Source: Triangularia verruculosa (Eukaryota > Ascomycota > Sordariomycetes > Sordariales > Podosporaceae). Taken from it: DNA of 64,000 nucleotides. Positions 34,533-45,798 of this stretch are shown piece by piece. Within the stretch, counting starts at the first letter, position 1. Each line of letters opens with the position of its first letter. The stretch covers positions 1 through 64,000 of the forward strand of contig MU863994.1 of the NCBI GenBank assembly GCA_033296885.1, in the 5' to 3' direction. The notes below the pieces were generated by a model. It saw only the letters and a program-made list of their open reading frames with translations, was not told the origin of the DNA and did no database searches. Made by a program: the position numbers and the translations under genes.

Positions 34533-35528
34533 ATATTGCTGAGCTGGCTTGTCATTCATGACACATTTGGATTCAGGTGTGGGTTCCTGTTCGCAACTGA
34601 GCTGTTTCCAGAACGCGACATTCGCCCATGGACGCGACTGGCCCCTATCGTCTTGCCCGGGTCCCCGACATCGCCGGCTCAGTCACGTCCCTGAATTGGT
34701 CATGCGCGTCATCACCGGATCAATTCGATACCAACAAGCACGTGCAGCAGCTGCCATGTTGCCGAGCTGTCCGATTGGGAATAGTGTCGCTCCCCACACT
34801 CAGCCTTATCTACAGCACAATCCTCGAATATTCTCAACTGAAGAGATCCTTCGCATTTGAGCACTTGGATCTTGCGCACGCATAGCCACCACTTGGGATT
34901 GCAGAACGATAGGCATACCACCAGGCACAACGCGTGATTTTCCCCTGTTGGGCCTGTGCTGCGTGTCATCGGATGTCCTGTCCAATGTTTGAACGGCCCT
35001 AGGGTGGTTCAACTCTGCCGATGCATGCGCCCCGAGTGGGAGCACGCCATTGGAGAATGGTTGTCCTGATTCCTCGGGACCCGGAGGAAGGGTGTGTATC
35101 AGCGAGCCCCGAGCTGTGCTTGTTCTCCGCATTTGCGCAAATGGATCACGGCTCAAGTATATAATGCCGTCTGAGAGTCATGGTATCTTTCACCATGATC
35201 TGCTTTCTTGCTACGCCCACTCTAAGTTCCCGGGTTCAGCGTTACCTTTATTTGACACATTTGACGCATTCTAGACATTTGTACTTCTTTTTGCCGAACA
35301 TTCAGACTTTCTCTGGGTTTAGCACAGTTCTTTCTCGGTCAAGGTCCCCTCACTTATACGCCTGCTTATTGCCACAACGTTATCAGGTTGTGCAACTCCT
35401 CGGTATCAACGCAAGCTCTAGACACACCATCAGCCCGAATTGAGATTCCCACCGCTACGTATGGCCTGAATCTCATGTCCCGAGATCCAGGGTCTTCAGT
35501 GTAAACAGATTCGACCCTGTCACCATTC
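34533..35528. other. Intergenic, upstream of the C2H2-like gene
   Basis: No convincing gene. Small frames near 34549-34885 lack coding character. It probably contains the promoter of the zinc-finger gene at 35529. Confidence 0.6.
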
Positions 35529-36761
35529 ATGGCATCCCGCGGCAAAGGCAACCCGACACCTTCGGAGTTATTCCTCGCAAAGAAAAAGAAAGAGATTCTC
35601 GACAGATCTATGGCTCTCATCCTCAAGAGATTGGACGAATGCCTTGAAAACCCAAACTCCATTCCAGCACCAAGGCGCCGGGTGGCGAAGCGGGCCAGAG
35701 ACGACCAGGAGACTGCAGTTGACAACGACCGCACCGCTACTGGTGCCACAGATGACGCTATCGACTCACGGAGCAAGAAGAAGCTCAAGCATGACGCAAC
35801 GGCTGGACGTCGGTTCGCCTGCCCCTTCTTCAAGCACAATGTAGCCAAATACAAACACATCAAGACCTGCTGCGGCCCGGGATGGAAGGACGTCCACCGT
35901 GTGAAGGAGCATCTCTACCGCCGCCACTCGGCCAAGAATTCGTGTGCCCGGTGCTTCGAGCAGTTTGAGGATGAAGCAGCCCTCAAAGCCCACCAGCGGT
36001 CCGAGGAGCCATGCAAGCTCGAGAAGAACAATATTCCCGATGTCATCACCGAGGACAAGGAGAAGCTCCTGCACCTCCGGGCCAAGGCCGGCTGCTCCGA
36101 GGAGGACAAGTGGCAGGAGATGTACCGCATCATTTTCCCCAACGAGAAGATCCCGTCTCCTTACTACGACGACTCAGACGGTGCGGATTCCGAAAAGGAC
36201 AGCGGCAGTTCGTCGAGAGACTGGGAGGAGTTCAAGAAGTTTGCCAAGCAAGAGGTGCCGAAGCTGGTGAAGCCGCTTCTGCAACAGTACATCGACCAGT
36301 ACTTTCAGGACTTTGACGAAAAGATGACGCAGAAGTCGATCGAGATCACCAAGGTGGTCGAGAACCAAGTCCTGCGGACGTGGCTCTACAATGAGGAGCA
36401 GCAGCACCTGTTCCCTCCGGGAGGTGCAGCGCCGTCGCCTCCTCCGTCGGTCTCGGCGAGGGCGGTCAGTCCTGAACCTGAGGTCAAGCCAGTTAGTTAC
36501 AATAACTTGATGGATGAGTGGAAGGGCAACCACAACAGTGCGGAACTGTGGACTGATCTCATGGCCGGGCCCCTGGCGCTCGACAATGTTTTTGATGCCA
36601 GTCATATGGGCTTGGGCTGCGGCAACGACAGCTTCAGCACCGACTCGGCCTACTTTACCTGCTCCGACAGGGGAGGAACATCTGGTCTTCACCAGGTTGC
36701 TGGGGCTGTGGTTGGTGCTGCTCTTGGAGGTGGTGCGATGTATCCGCAGTATCTTGGTTGA
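35529..36761 (+). CDS. C2H2-like zinc-finger protein (fungal-specific type)
   Basis: A single exon of 410 residues. The core, about residues 93-160, is Cys/His-rich: FACPFFKHNVAKYK, TCCGPGWKDVHRVKEHLYRR and CARCFEQFEDEAALKAHQR. This arrangement (a first atypical finger followed by RH and a C2H2-like finger) is common in uncharacterised filamentous-fungal proteins. A long helical, charged region follows (EEFKKFAKQEVPKLVKPLLQ, ENQVLRTWLYNEEQQ), then a Gly/Ser-rich end. The N-terminus carries Lys/Arg clusters (RRRVAKRAR, KKKLKH) suitable for nuclear import. A nucleic-acid-binding regulatory role is inferred from the fingers only. The ATG at 35529 is the first in frame. Confidence 0.8.
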   Translation: MASRGKGNPTPSELFLAKKKKEILDRSMALILKRLDECLENPNSIPAPRRRVAKRARDDQETAVDNDRTATGATDDAIDSRSKKKLKHDATAGRRFACPFFKHNVAKYKHIKTCCGPGWKDVHRVKEHLYRRHSAKNSCARCFEQFEDEAALKAHQRSEEPCKLEKNNIPDVITEDKEKLLHLRAKAGCSEEDKWQEMYRIIFPNEKIPSPYYDDSDGADSEKDSGSSSRDWEEFKKFAKQEVPKLVKPLLQQYIDQYFQDFDEKMTQKSIEITKVVENQVLRTWLYNEEQQHLFPPGGAAPSPPPSVSARAVSPEPEVKPVSYNNLMDEWKGNHNSAELWTDLMAGPLALDNVFDASHMGLGCGNDSFSTDSAYFTCSDRGGTSGLHQVAGAVVGAALGGGAMYPQYLG

Positions 36762-38193
36762 ACAACACGCAGCCGGCTAGGTAGAGCATGGTACGGACGA
36801 AGCGGAGGACTTTGGGGTTTGATGTGTCTCATATGTTTTCGCTGTCTCGTTTTCTCCACCATTGATGTCTCTAACTTCATCATGTCATCGTGCAATGGAT
36901 TTGGTGGGAACACTCATTACTAGTCTGTTGACATTTCCTTATGTCTCTTATAGGCATTGTGCAAACTGTTGATCAGAAGCATGGTAGCACTTCGGTACGA
37001 TAGTTGAACATGAATGCAATGATTTTCTTGATCATTACCTGTCCGTCTATCACAGAGCACCCTGATGGGCCAACCAAACAACCCAATTCCCCCTCAGGGT
37101 CTACCCCTCCCTCACAGCCCCCAAATCGTCGCTCCTTCTGTGCATCATGAGGATTACCCCGCATTATTTTTTTTACATTTCGTATCTTATCATCCCTCAC
37201 TCAGTCACCAGACTCCTGGCCGCATTTCTCACGGCCGTGAAGGAATATCGATGTCAGCTAGTACATCAAACTATCCGGCCTGTCCGGGCACTCCGGCTGG
37301 CAAATATGCGGCAGGTCATATCTGATAAATAAATAATTTTTCTTGCATGGAAGGCATTGGCTGCCAAATTAATTGGTGCCCCGGGGGACGAAAGAGATGT
37401 CACCACGCCACCCCACCACCACCACCACCAGCTGCTCTGTGGCCATCACTCAAACTGCAAAACAGCACAACATCACACACAGAATAGCCAGAAGCTTCGT
37501 CAGACAAAAGACTGAAAAATCCGGTCAACCAAGGGAGTCTGATTGGCCCGATTTTGTTTCTCGTCCACCAAAAGTGAAGGCACTGGCCCGTTCCGGTAGT
37601 TCTATGATGTTACCCGTCCCACATGCAAGCTTTGATGCCGTGCAGTCCATATCTGCAGAGGTCTTCCACAAGATCCTTCCAATACAACACTAGACTTTGT
37701 TGCCATCGTTTCAGCTCATGCAGTGCTGCTGCTGCTGCTGACTTTGTCCCCCGTTCAGGACAATGCGGGGGAGGGGCTATCTCGGTCCTTCGGCGTCATC
37801 GCTTTCCTTTCGTGCTGTCGCGGCGGCGGATTGGGGGGGGGGGGGGCGAAGTTCCTGTTAGAGGGGGATGAGGCTCTGCGATGAGAGCGATAAGTTTGCG
37901 CAAAAGCGCAGAATGCTTTGGAGTCAGGAGTCAGTCACACAAACACACACACACTCACGACATCCACGGGACGGACCTCTGGAGTGGTGGAGGGTGAGGA
38001 GCTGCGCAAGCGTTCGGTTGGGTTCGTGACACGACCTTTTCCAGATCAGCAACACACTCTCATGGCATTGTGTGTTCCACATGTTGAGCAACAGAGAAAG
38101 GAAGGGGTGATGGGAAGGGGCGTAGGAGGCTAAAGTATTTACGCTAACTCCGCAGCCAAACGGCAAGCTACGATGAGTGTCAACACTCATAAA
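36762..38193. other. Long intergenic region with simple repeats
   Basis: 1.4 kb without a supported protein gene. It holds a CCA run (37418-37430), a CTG run (37725-37740), a G14 run (37833-37846) and an ACACAC stretch near 37937-37953. An 8-bp-arm palindrome sits at 38173-38190, just before the tRNA-Asp gene. Confidence 0.65.
37833..37846. repeat. Poly-G run of 14
   Basis: Fourteen consecutive G on the + strand within the intergenic region upstream of the tRNA-Asp gene. Confidence 0.85.
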
Positions 38194-38274
38194 TCTTCCG
38201 TAGTATAGTGGTCAGTATGTGAGCTTGTCATTCCAACAACGCTCGAGACCCGGGTTCAATTCCCGGCGGGAGAG
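38194..38274 (+). tRNA. tRNA-Asp (GTC) with 9-nt intron
   Basis: The acceptor stem TCTTCCG pairs with CGGGAGA, with discriminator G. The anticodon stem TGAGC/GCTCG encloses loop TTGTCA-C, anticodon GTC at 38227-38229. An extra TTCCAACAA (38231-38239) lies after position 37, the normal place for a nuclear tRNA intron. The T-arm reads CCGGGTTCAATTCCCGG. Mature length 72 nt. Confidence 0.92.
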
Positions 38275-38670
38275 TCAACCACATTCATTTTTTGTAAATT
38301 TTCCTCTTCTCTTTCCGAACAACAAGAGCATGTTGTATGGATAAGGTCAGTTAGTTGTGTCCTGTTGTTTTGGCGGGGGAAGATGCCTCGTTGGCTATGT
38401 AGCAGAAAGAAAAGGGGGGTTCAGTGGGCTTGCAGCACTTTCTCCTACTTATTACTTTTTTACGATCCAAAAACAACCTGAAATCCCTCTAGGCTCTTCT
38501 GACACTCCTCTGAGAGTGAGTTTTGAGACTGGGCACTCAAAACATCAACTTAATAATGCCCGCGAGTCGAGCAAAACCCTCACCACCAAAAAAAGGACAC
38601 TCTAACCAGAAATAGCTTACACTCCACATGTAAGAAAAAAACATTCCCACCAAAAGAAAGATCTTCATCT
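38275..38670. other. Intergenic between two tRNA genes
   Basis: 396 bp with no gene seen. T-rich sequence follows the tRNA-Asp gene (38287-38302), consistent with RNA polymerase III termination. Confidence 0.6.
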
Positions 38671-38752
38671 CGACGTGGGCCTGATTCGAACAGACGCTCC
38701 CGAAGGAACAAGATTTCTAGTCTTGCGCATTAGACCACTCTGCCACCACGCC
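38671..38752 (-). tRNA. tRNA-Ser (AGA)
   Basis: An 82-nt class II tRNA on the minus strand. Acceptor GGCGTGG pairs with CCACGTC (one G:T), discriminator G. The anticodon loop CTAGAAA carries AGA (38716-38718) on a CAAGA/TCTTG stem. A long variable arm (GTTCCTTCGGGAGC) precedes T-arm GTCTG-TTCGAAT-CAGGC. No intron. Confidence 0.92.
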
Positions 38753-39292
38753 CTTTCTTGGATGGAGTCCGCCGTCGAGACATCACTACATCACGCGACT
38801 CCCTGACGGCCGGTGTGCTTCCACAGAAACCTGTAGGAAGTACCTTGCCTTCTCTTCCTACAAGTTACTTGTTTGAGCGGAAAGAAAAGTTGTGCAAAAC
38901 AGTGAATGGAAAAAGGGAAAAAGGGGAAAAGCGAAGTCAATATCGGGAGGGGAACGTGGGTGACGTACCGATGCTCTATTATAGTACGTCGGCGCGACTT
39001 ATCACTGATGAATCTGTAGAGTAAGCTACTTCGCTGGGGCATGCGGTGTGGGACGTGTTTATAAAGTCGCTGTTCAAGAGGCTGGATGTGTCATGGTAAT
39101 TTGAGTCACATGAGATTGTGCATTAATTCCCGGAGAACAATATTTGGTGTTTGCTGGCAGTGACTAGAACCCAGCTAGGTAATGTGTTGCAAAGCCGGCT
39201 AGATCGCAACGAGAAACAGAAAATGCTTGTATATTGACCTGATTAGTTGCTGGAAATTGAAGACAAGAAAAGGAAAGACGCCCTGAATGCCC
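38753..39292. other. Intergenic, 3' flank of the permease gene
   Basis: 540 bp, no gene seen. Confidence 0.6.
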
Positions 39293-41542
39293 TCAATATG
39301 CCTGCCCATGACCTTGATACCCCTGATGTTGGTGCTGATTCAGCAGGTTCCCACTTCCGCCCCCATGTCCCATATCTGTAAGATACACCCCATTACCATT
39401 TGCATAATCATTACCCATTTGTCCATCGTCCTCCCAGAAACCGTTCTGCTGCTGTCCCTCTTGTTTCTCAGACCCACGACCTTCTTCCTCATCGCCAGTC
39501 CAAACCCTCCACTTGAACCTGATAATCTCATATATCTGCACCAGTTGAGGTTGTCCTTGGGTTCCCCCTTGCTGCTGACCTTGTCCTTGCCCTTGTGTTC
39601 CGGCCCAGAAGATAGGTGTTCTCACCACCTCCCAGATTACCCCCTCCTTTACTCTCTTCTGCCACAACCAAGTCCTGAACCCAACCCAGTACAGCCCTGC
39701 CGCCACCAACACGGCCATAGCCGTCATTTGGGGAGCAAACCAATCCACCTTGTCGCTTGAGTGCGCAATATACCTCTGCGCGGGATCATAAATCCAGATC
39801 GTCACTAACGGCACGATATTGGTAGCAGTAAAGATGACCGCGGCAATAATCCCCACTACATGTGGGATGGGGGACTTGTATCTCCAGTTCGACCCAGGCC
39901 ACAAACGGAGATACAGCATTCCCACCCCAATGCATGAGAACCAAATCACATCCAGTCCATAAGCGTACGCCATCAGCAGCAGCGAGTAACCTGGCAGATG
40001 GGAAAAGATCTCGCCGTCAGTCGACAACATGGCAGCAAGGATAAGAATAGAGGTGACGGTCCAGTGCAGCCCCAGCGCTGCAGCGGGCGATTTTTCAGTG
40101 TGCAAGAACCCGCCTGCTTGATGGTCTGGGATACGGCGGAACCCATGGCGGAAAGTGAACTCATAGGAGGAAGCCAGAAAGATACTGCCGGGGAGGACAC
40201 CTTCCTTGGCAACCTCCTGTTTGACGCGGGCGGCAGTGAAGGTGAAGACAATGACGTTGCCTATGGCAGAAAGTGCCCGGAGCGAACCGCAGGCGGCCTT
40301 GACCGTGCTTTCAGCTACACCAGATCCGACTGTGCGGGTGAAGAAGTTGAACGCGATGTCGAGGTCGGCCGTGAAAAGGACTGCCTTGGGGATTGTTGAG
40401 GCCTTTTCATGATCAGTTTATTGGTGCAAGGACTTGGAAGTCAAGAAGAAGGCATTTCTTACATAGAGGATGGTGATAGTCATAAAGAGACAACAGATGA
40501 ACAAGACTCCGTAACCTGATGTTCGGGCAAAGTTCTTGTGCGGTGCCCTGATCTCGGCTAGAACCTACTCGGTTGTCAGTTGCTTTTAGAAACCACAAGA
40601 AGTGAGGAAGCAGACGAACATAGTTGGCTTGGTGGAACCCGCCAAATGGGAAGATGGCATATATCAACGCCTCTGCATACTTGTACACTCCCCATTGAGT
40701 GTTGTCAGCCCTCTTCATGGTTGTGCTCGAATCAAAATTGTCTCTTGCCACATCCAGGTTTAGCCAGCGAAGGCCAAAGATGATCATCAAGACGAGCATG
40801 ATCAATTTCAGAGAACCCAGAACGTTGTTAAGCCGGATGCCCCATTTTCGGGACATGCTGTGGAGTAAACAGGAAAAGGTGTTGACGGCTAGGGCGATGG
40901 CCACCATTCGACCTGCTGTCTGACTGGTATTAGATGCTTGGAGGACAGCTGCGGCAAAGGCAATCGAGTTTGTTGCCGTATTGCCGAAGACAAGGAAAGA
41001 CACGCCAAAGAGACATGTGGCGAGAAACCGAGGCAGTTTCAGAAAGTAATTCAACTACATTCTGTCAGTATTTTCTTTGACATCATCTTGTTGAGCGAAC
41101 GACTCACATAGGGCAGTTCACCTCCACTTCGTGGGGTTGAAATCTTGGTACCATCTGGTCTTTGCCATCTTGGAACTGTCAAACCAAGCTCGATATAGAG
41201 AATCACCCCCGACAAGGCAACAGCAGCACCACAAAGCCACAGTAGCAACGCAACGCCTATGCTCTGAGTGTTGTAGAAAATCTGGGAAGAGGCGTTGAAG
41301 ATTCCAGACCCTATCATCCGGTTGAATAACAGACAGAGCACTGAGAAGCGGCCTAGACTGTCTTTTTCTGATGGTATCTCTTCGACAATGGCATCATGAT
41401 CTTCTCGTGCTTCGTAGAGTGCTTGTTGATCTTGAGGATCCAATCCTGGGGCCCAGTCTGATGTCTCTGGTTGAGGTTGTGCCTGGTTGAAACCAAACCC
41501 TGTGTTGGGCTCTGGATCCATGGTGGCTGTCTGCTGATACAT
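39293..41542 (-). CDS. Methionine-type amino acid permease (MUP1-like, APC superfamily)
   Basis: Exons 41542-41108, 41054-40620, 40564-40463 and 40402-39293 give 693 residues; all phases agree and donors/acceptors are GTGAGT/TGTAG, GTTCGT/AGTAG and GTAAGA/AAAAG. About twelve hydrophobic segments are present. The first has the family hallmark LCLLFNRMIGSGIFNASSQI. Others include GVALLLWLCGAAVALSGVIL, KLPRFLATCLFGVSFLVFG, FPFGGFHQANYVLAEI and LSAIGNVIVFTFTAARVKQE. This order matches high-affinity methionine permeases of the LAT-like branch, which import methionine or related amino acids at the plasma membrane. The N-terminal 70 residues are cytosolic and Gln/Glu-rich; the C-terminal tail is Gly/Gln-rich (GTQGQGQGQQQGG). 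Substrate is inferred from family only. A downstream ATG at 41521 could also serve as start. Confidence 0.88.
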
Positions 41543-42461
41543 GGTACCTTAGAAAACACTTTGTATGCTCAAGGGTGAATAGCCGTCATTGTTGTTGTTG
41601 AACAAGTGTCAAGAAAAAGCTGTTGAATCTCGAAAACCCGGGATATCTAGGGCTTATGGAACTCAGGGACACGATTCTTGTCGCGGAATGCGGGGAAGGT
41701 TCGCCTTTCTCATTTCTATCGTGGTCAACCGGAGCCTTGTGTGGTCACCGGAGCAAAACTCACCATTCCGCCATAGTCACCGACAGAGGCCAAGCGTAGG
41801 CTGCCTCCTGCATAGCATTCCCGACATATGAGCTACTGTGTTTAAGAATTATTGACTGAGAATGTAAGCCGATTGGACACAGATGCAGACGGAGCCAAAC
41901 CGTTCTGAGAATAGAAGCGCGATTTCTTGGTTCTCAACCTTCAGCTGAAACTAGCGAGAGCTGCGCCGTCCAGCGCTTTCAGCCACCCGCATCGGTGGGC
42001 GTATCTGGAACCCGGTGACCAAGTCAATTGCGAATGCCTTTTCAGGAGTCTGCCTTGCGACACTGCAAGTCGATGCTGTGCCTGTGCGGGTGAGCGCGCC
42101 TCCCACGTTATTTGATTGCTGTTAACCAGCTTCTTCGATTTTCAGGGCGGACGATTGAAAATGCCATGTTTCGGGTGACGGCACAGGACACAAGGCTCTG
42201 GTGTAGCCTGGAAAAGGAAATCAGAGAATGCGGGGTGTTCGCTTGCCCTCTTTCCCCGGTGTCATCCCTCGTTCTTTCCTTCTCTTTCAATTTCTGCCTG
42301 TGTGTCTTCCCTCGTGTCTTGCGCTCCACTGAAGGGGCAGGGCCGTTTAACTGGTGCCCTTCCCACCTGCCAATCTTGTCCTCGCTCTTTGCTCCCCACA
42401 TGGCCCCGTCACTTCGATCTGTTCACGTCTGAGTTCGTGTTCTCTTCCCTGAGGTGGAGCG
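41543..42461. other. Divergent region between the permease and the unrecognised gene
   Basis: 919 bp for two promoters. A long pyrimidine-rich stretch (about 42250-42310) lies 150-210 bp before the rightward start, as is common in fungal promoters. No gene seen. Confidence 0.6.
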
Positions 42462-45355
42462 ATGTCGCTGCCCTTTGAGATATCGCAAATTCATGGTGCT
42501 CTTGCTCTCGCCTACAGGGTCATCGAGATCGGATGGAGCGACGTCCACGATGCTCACCAGCAATACCTCGAATTTCGACAAGACATCGAGGACTTGACCA
42601 ATAACCTCCATAATCTCGCTGGAGCTATCGGACAAGCACGCCGTGGATCACTCCTCAGCAACAGGCCGACTACCGCAACAGCCAACAACTTTCATCATGT
42701 CCTCGGCAGTTTCACCGCCGTCCTCGAAGACTGCCTGCGACTGCTGGAACGTCAGGCGACATATGGCCTCAATCGAGGCCCTATCTACAATCTTCGATGG
42801 TTTCTCCTCGTCAAAGACGATGTCATGATGTTGAGGGATCGAATTGCGTTCCTGAACATCAAGCTCTCTGTGGCCTTCAAGGCACTAGAAATGTATGGAT
42901 GCTACCAGACACGAGCCTACCGAGACCAATGCTAACATTACACAAGCGAAACGAGCGATGGTACACGTCGATTGGTTGTGGGAGTCGGCGAGCTTCTTCT
43001 TCAACGGATTGACTTGTTAGAAACGAGGGTGTCCACATTGCTTGGACAACCTCGAACAAGCGAGCCTGAGCGTGCCATGGAGATTCCGCAGCCTCTGGAA
43101 GATCTTTTGGCCACCATCGCCCTGTCGCGATACGAGAGTCTCAGTAACATCACCCTGTCCCAAGGAATCGACGAGACTATCTTCTACCTTGACAGAGCCA
43201 CACGTTGGCATCTCAGGAGACAATCAGGTCAAGCCACCGAGCAGATACTAGCATCCCAATTTGCCAACATGATTCGAGCATATTGGACACTTCAAGCCAC
43301 CAAGTCAGGCAATGAGTATGTGGCAGCGTCATCTAGGCCTACTATTGAGAACTTTGAGAGAGACTTTCCTCGGCTTGGTATGACCGTGCAGAGGTATTTG
43401 CACAAACTTGGAGAGGTTAGCACTCATTCTGCCACTTCTTTAACTCATCTAACGAGGCCACAGAGAATCTTCGAGTGCCATGACGCCCTTGCTCAGATTG
43501 GGGACCAAACGCCGACTTTGGCTCAAGTTCAAGAAGCTCTACATCGGGAAAGCCAAAGCTGGGAGAATCACTGCTTCATGAGACCACAACAGCACGATGA
43601 TGGTGACCCCAGGAGAGGCGAGGGACTTTTTAATTGGTGAGTAATGAAGTTGAGATGTGCTACGTGATGCTAACATTGCCTACCTATCTAGTCGCCTGCA
43701 AGATATCAATTCTAGCGAACAAAATCTGGAGATATGGCAGCATGACGAAAAGGACGACCAGCACCTCACAATGATAACTTGTGGCGCCAACAGAGCAGAT
43801 AGAGTCTATCAATTTGACCGCACAAGCGTGATGGTGATACCTTCAGATGATTCGTTGGCCCAAGGGAACGAGTTCTACTCGGTGGTTGTGAATCCTGGTC
43901 AAGTTGGGGGGCAAACTGGGTTTAGGTTGGCATTTCACAGCAAAGGGGCACTTTTTAGCTTCCAGCAGTTTCTCACGGGTTACAAGGTGGTGGATGATCT
44001 CTTCGGAGCCAAAATCATTCTTCAACAAGCAGACGGCGTCTTTGGGGGAACGCAAAGACGGAGCACGGGTCGAGTCCAACTATGGTCCTCGACCGTCAGA
44101 CCTACTGGCCGAGCCTTGCCAAAAGAGCTGCGGAGTTCATCAACAAGCACTCTGAGGAATCTACCTGGCATGGGGTTTAGCCTGAATACACCACCACCTA
44201 TCTTGCCTCCGCTAGACTCCTTCTCCAGGCTGACGTTGTCACAAGAACCGGGCTTAACACCTGCAACCAGCCCGAACAGCTCCACTCGAAGTATCGAAAC
44301 ACCGCCCCCAATTTTCTCTTCAGCCTCTCCTGTTCAGGCCAGTGCATTCCGACAAACACCTTCCCCACATGGCAACCGGCTTTCCGGCAACAGCTACAGT
44401 TCACAGACCTCATGGAGACACCCAATGCTTTTGGCCCAAGCAACACCGCATGATAACCAACGGTTTTCACCTCGAAGTGATGAATTCCAAAAAGCAGCCA
44501 CTATGCCTTTCTCGCCAATTCAGCGAAATGATACAAACACGACCAGACCACTTCCCCGACGTTCCTCCATGGCGCTTTCAGTCATGTCACAGACATCAAC
44601 ACCCTCAATTGCAAGCAGTACTCGCTCTGCGAATTTGATACAGGTGGACTCCCGGGGGACGTTGGGCTGTATCATTGGAGCTCCTGAGCCACCTCGCCTA
44701 GTTGTCTTTCTCAGAAGCGCAACACCAACAGAACCGCATAGTCTGCTGGTTATTGACAGTACGTATCTTCCGCATTGAGTCCCACATCTTCCACTAACTC
44801 AAACAGTCAACTCAAACGTCCGAATCAATCCGGATCTGTGCTCCTGTAAGCAAGGACAAACCGAGCACCCTCGAGCTCGTCAACAAGTGAACCCATCGCA
44901 GTGCTGCAAAGTGGTGCTCCAGCCAACCGGGGGAGGCACCAAAATCTTTGCCAAGGAGACTGCCACGCTCGACGAGAAAAAGGATGGTAAGAACAAGAAC
45001 AGCAAGACTGGGAGTGGGACAGGGAGTGCTTCATGGAATCTTGCCAGTGCTGGCAGATTTCAGCAATATAACGATTCGAAGGAGGGTGGAATGAAAGAAG
45101 TAAAGAGACTGAAGCTCGTGACGATTGAGTTTGCTAGTGTCGAAGGTATGTTTGCTCCCTCCATCTGCTACGAGAATATTTCTAACAAGGTTAAGCTCGG
45201 CGGCGTTTTGTTACTAACTTTAACGACTTGCAGGAGTTACATTCAAGATATGCGGTAGTTTGAATGGCTTATTTATGGGTTTGGTTTTGGAAATGAGTCG
45301 GCGCACGGTAAAGATATGGATGGATATACCCGGATTGGCTTTGGCGTTTTTATGA
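42462..45355 (+). CDS. Unrecognised filamentous-fungal protein, five exons
   Basis: Exons 42462-42892, 42947-43636, 43692-44758, 44807-45145 and 45234-45355 give 882 residues, with good GT...CTAAC...AG signals and matching phases. Residues 1-145 are helical (ALALAYRVIEIGWSDVHDAH, LEFRQDIEDLTNNLHNLAGA, FTAVLEDCLRLLERQ). This pattern recalls the N-terminal helical domains of fungal NLR-like proteins, but I cannot assign a family. Residues about 150-370 contain a second helical region, followed by a more beta-like part (RVYQFDRTSVMVIPSDDS, FHSKGALFSFQQFLTGYKVV). Then comes a long Ser/Pro/Thr-rich linker, and a final region starting CIIGAPEPPRLVVFL. It could be a signalling scaffold; this is inference. 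Confidence 0.7.
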
Positions 45356-45798
45356 CTTACTCCTGTCGGTGTATAAAGCTGCGAAAAGGAAGTATGGCTC
45401 AGTTATGGTATGGTTGCGCCACTGAGGCTAGACTAGCCCGAATCATGTAATATAGTGAAGGGGAATATAGTGAAGGGGTTTACCTGCACGGTCTGTGTCA
45501 CGGCGAGCGAGACCACTGCCCGAAGCCCACAGTAATCGCTCAGGTATCAAGAGCTACAAGAGAGTGAAGCTACATTCTTGATCTTTAGACTAACCTACTT
45601 GGTACCCTATTTGTGGAGATAGATACCACCTTACCTTGCCTGTGGGCCAAGGTGTCCTTTCGGCTCTACACTATGCCATCTTTCTCGCCGCATCTGGCCC
45701 CTTATCGATCCCCTCGCGGATTATGTTCGCATCAGCCATGTTGACCTTCTTGTCCCCTACACCCGTGCTCCTGACTCTCCTCAACCTTGTTTCATCCC
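45356..45798. other. Convergent 3' intergenic region
   Basis: 443 bp between the ends of the unrecognised gene and the AAA ATPase gene. It includes a direct repeat of TATAGTGAAGGGG near 45451-45478. No gene seen. Confidence 0.65.
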
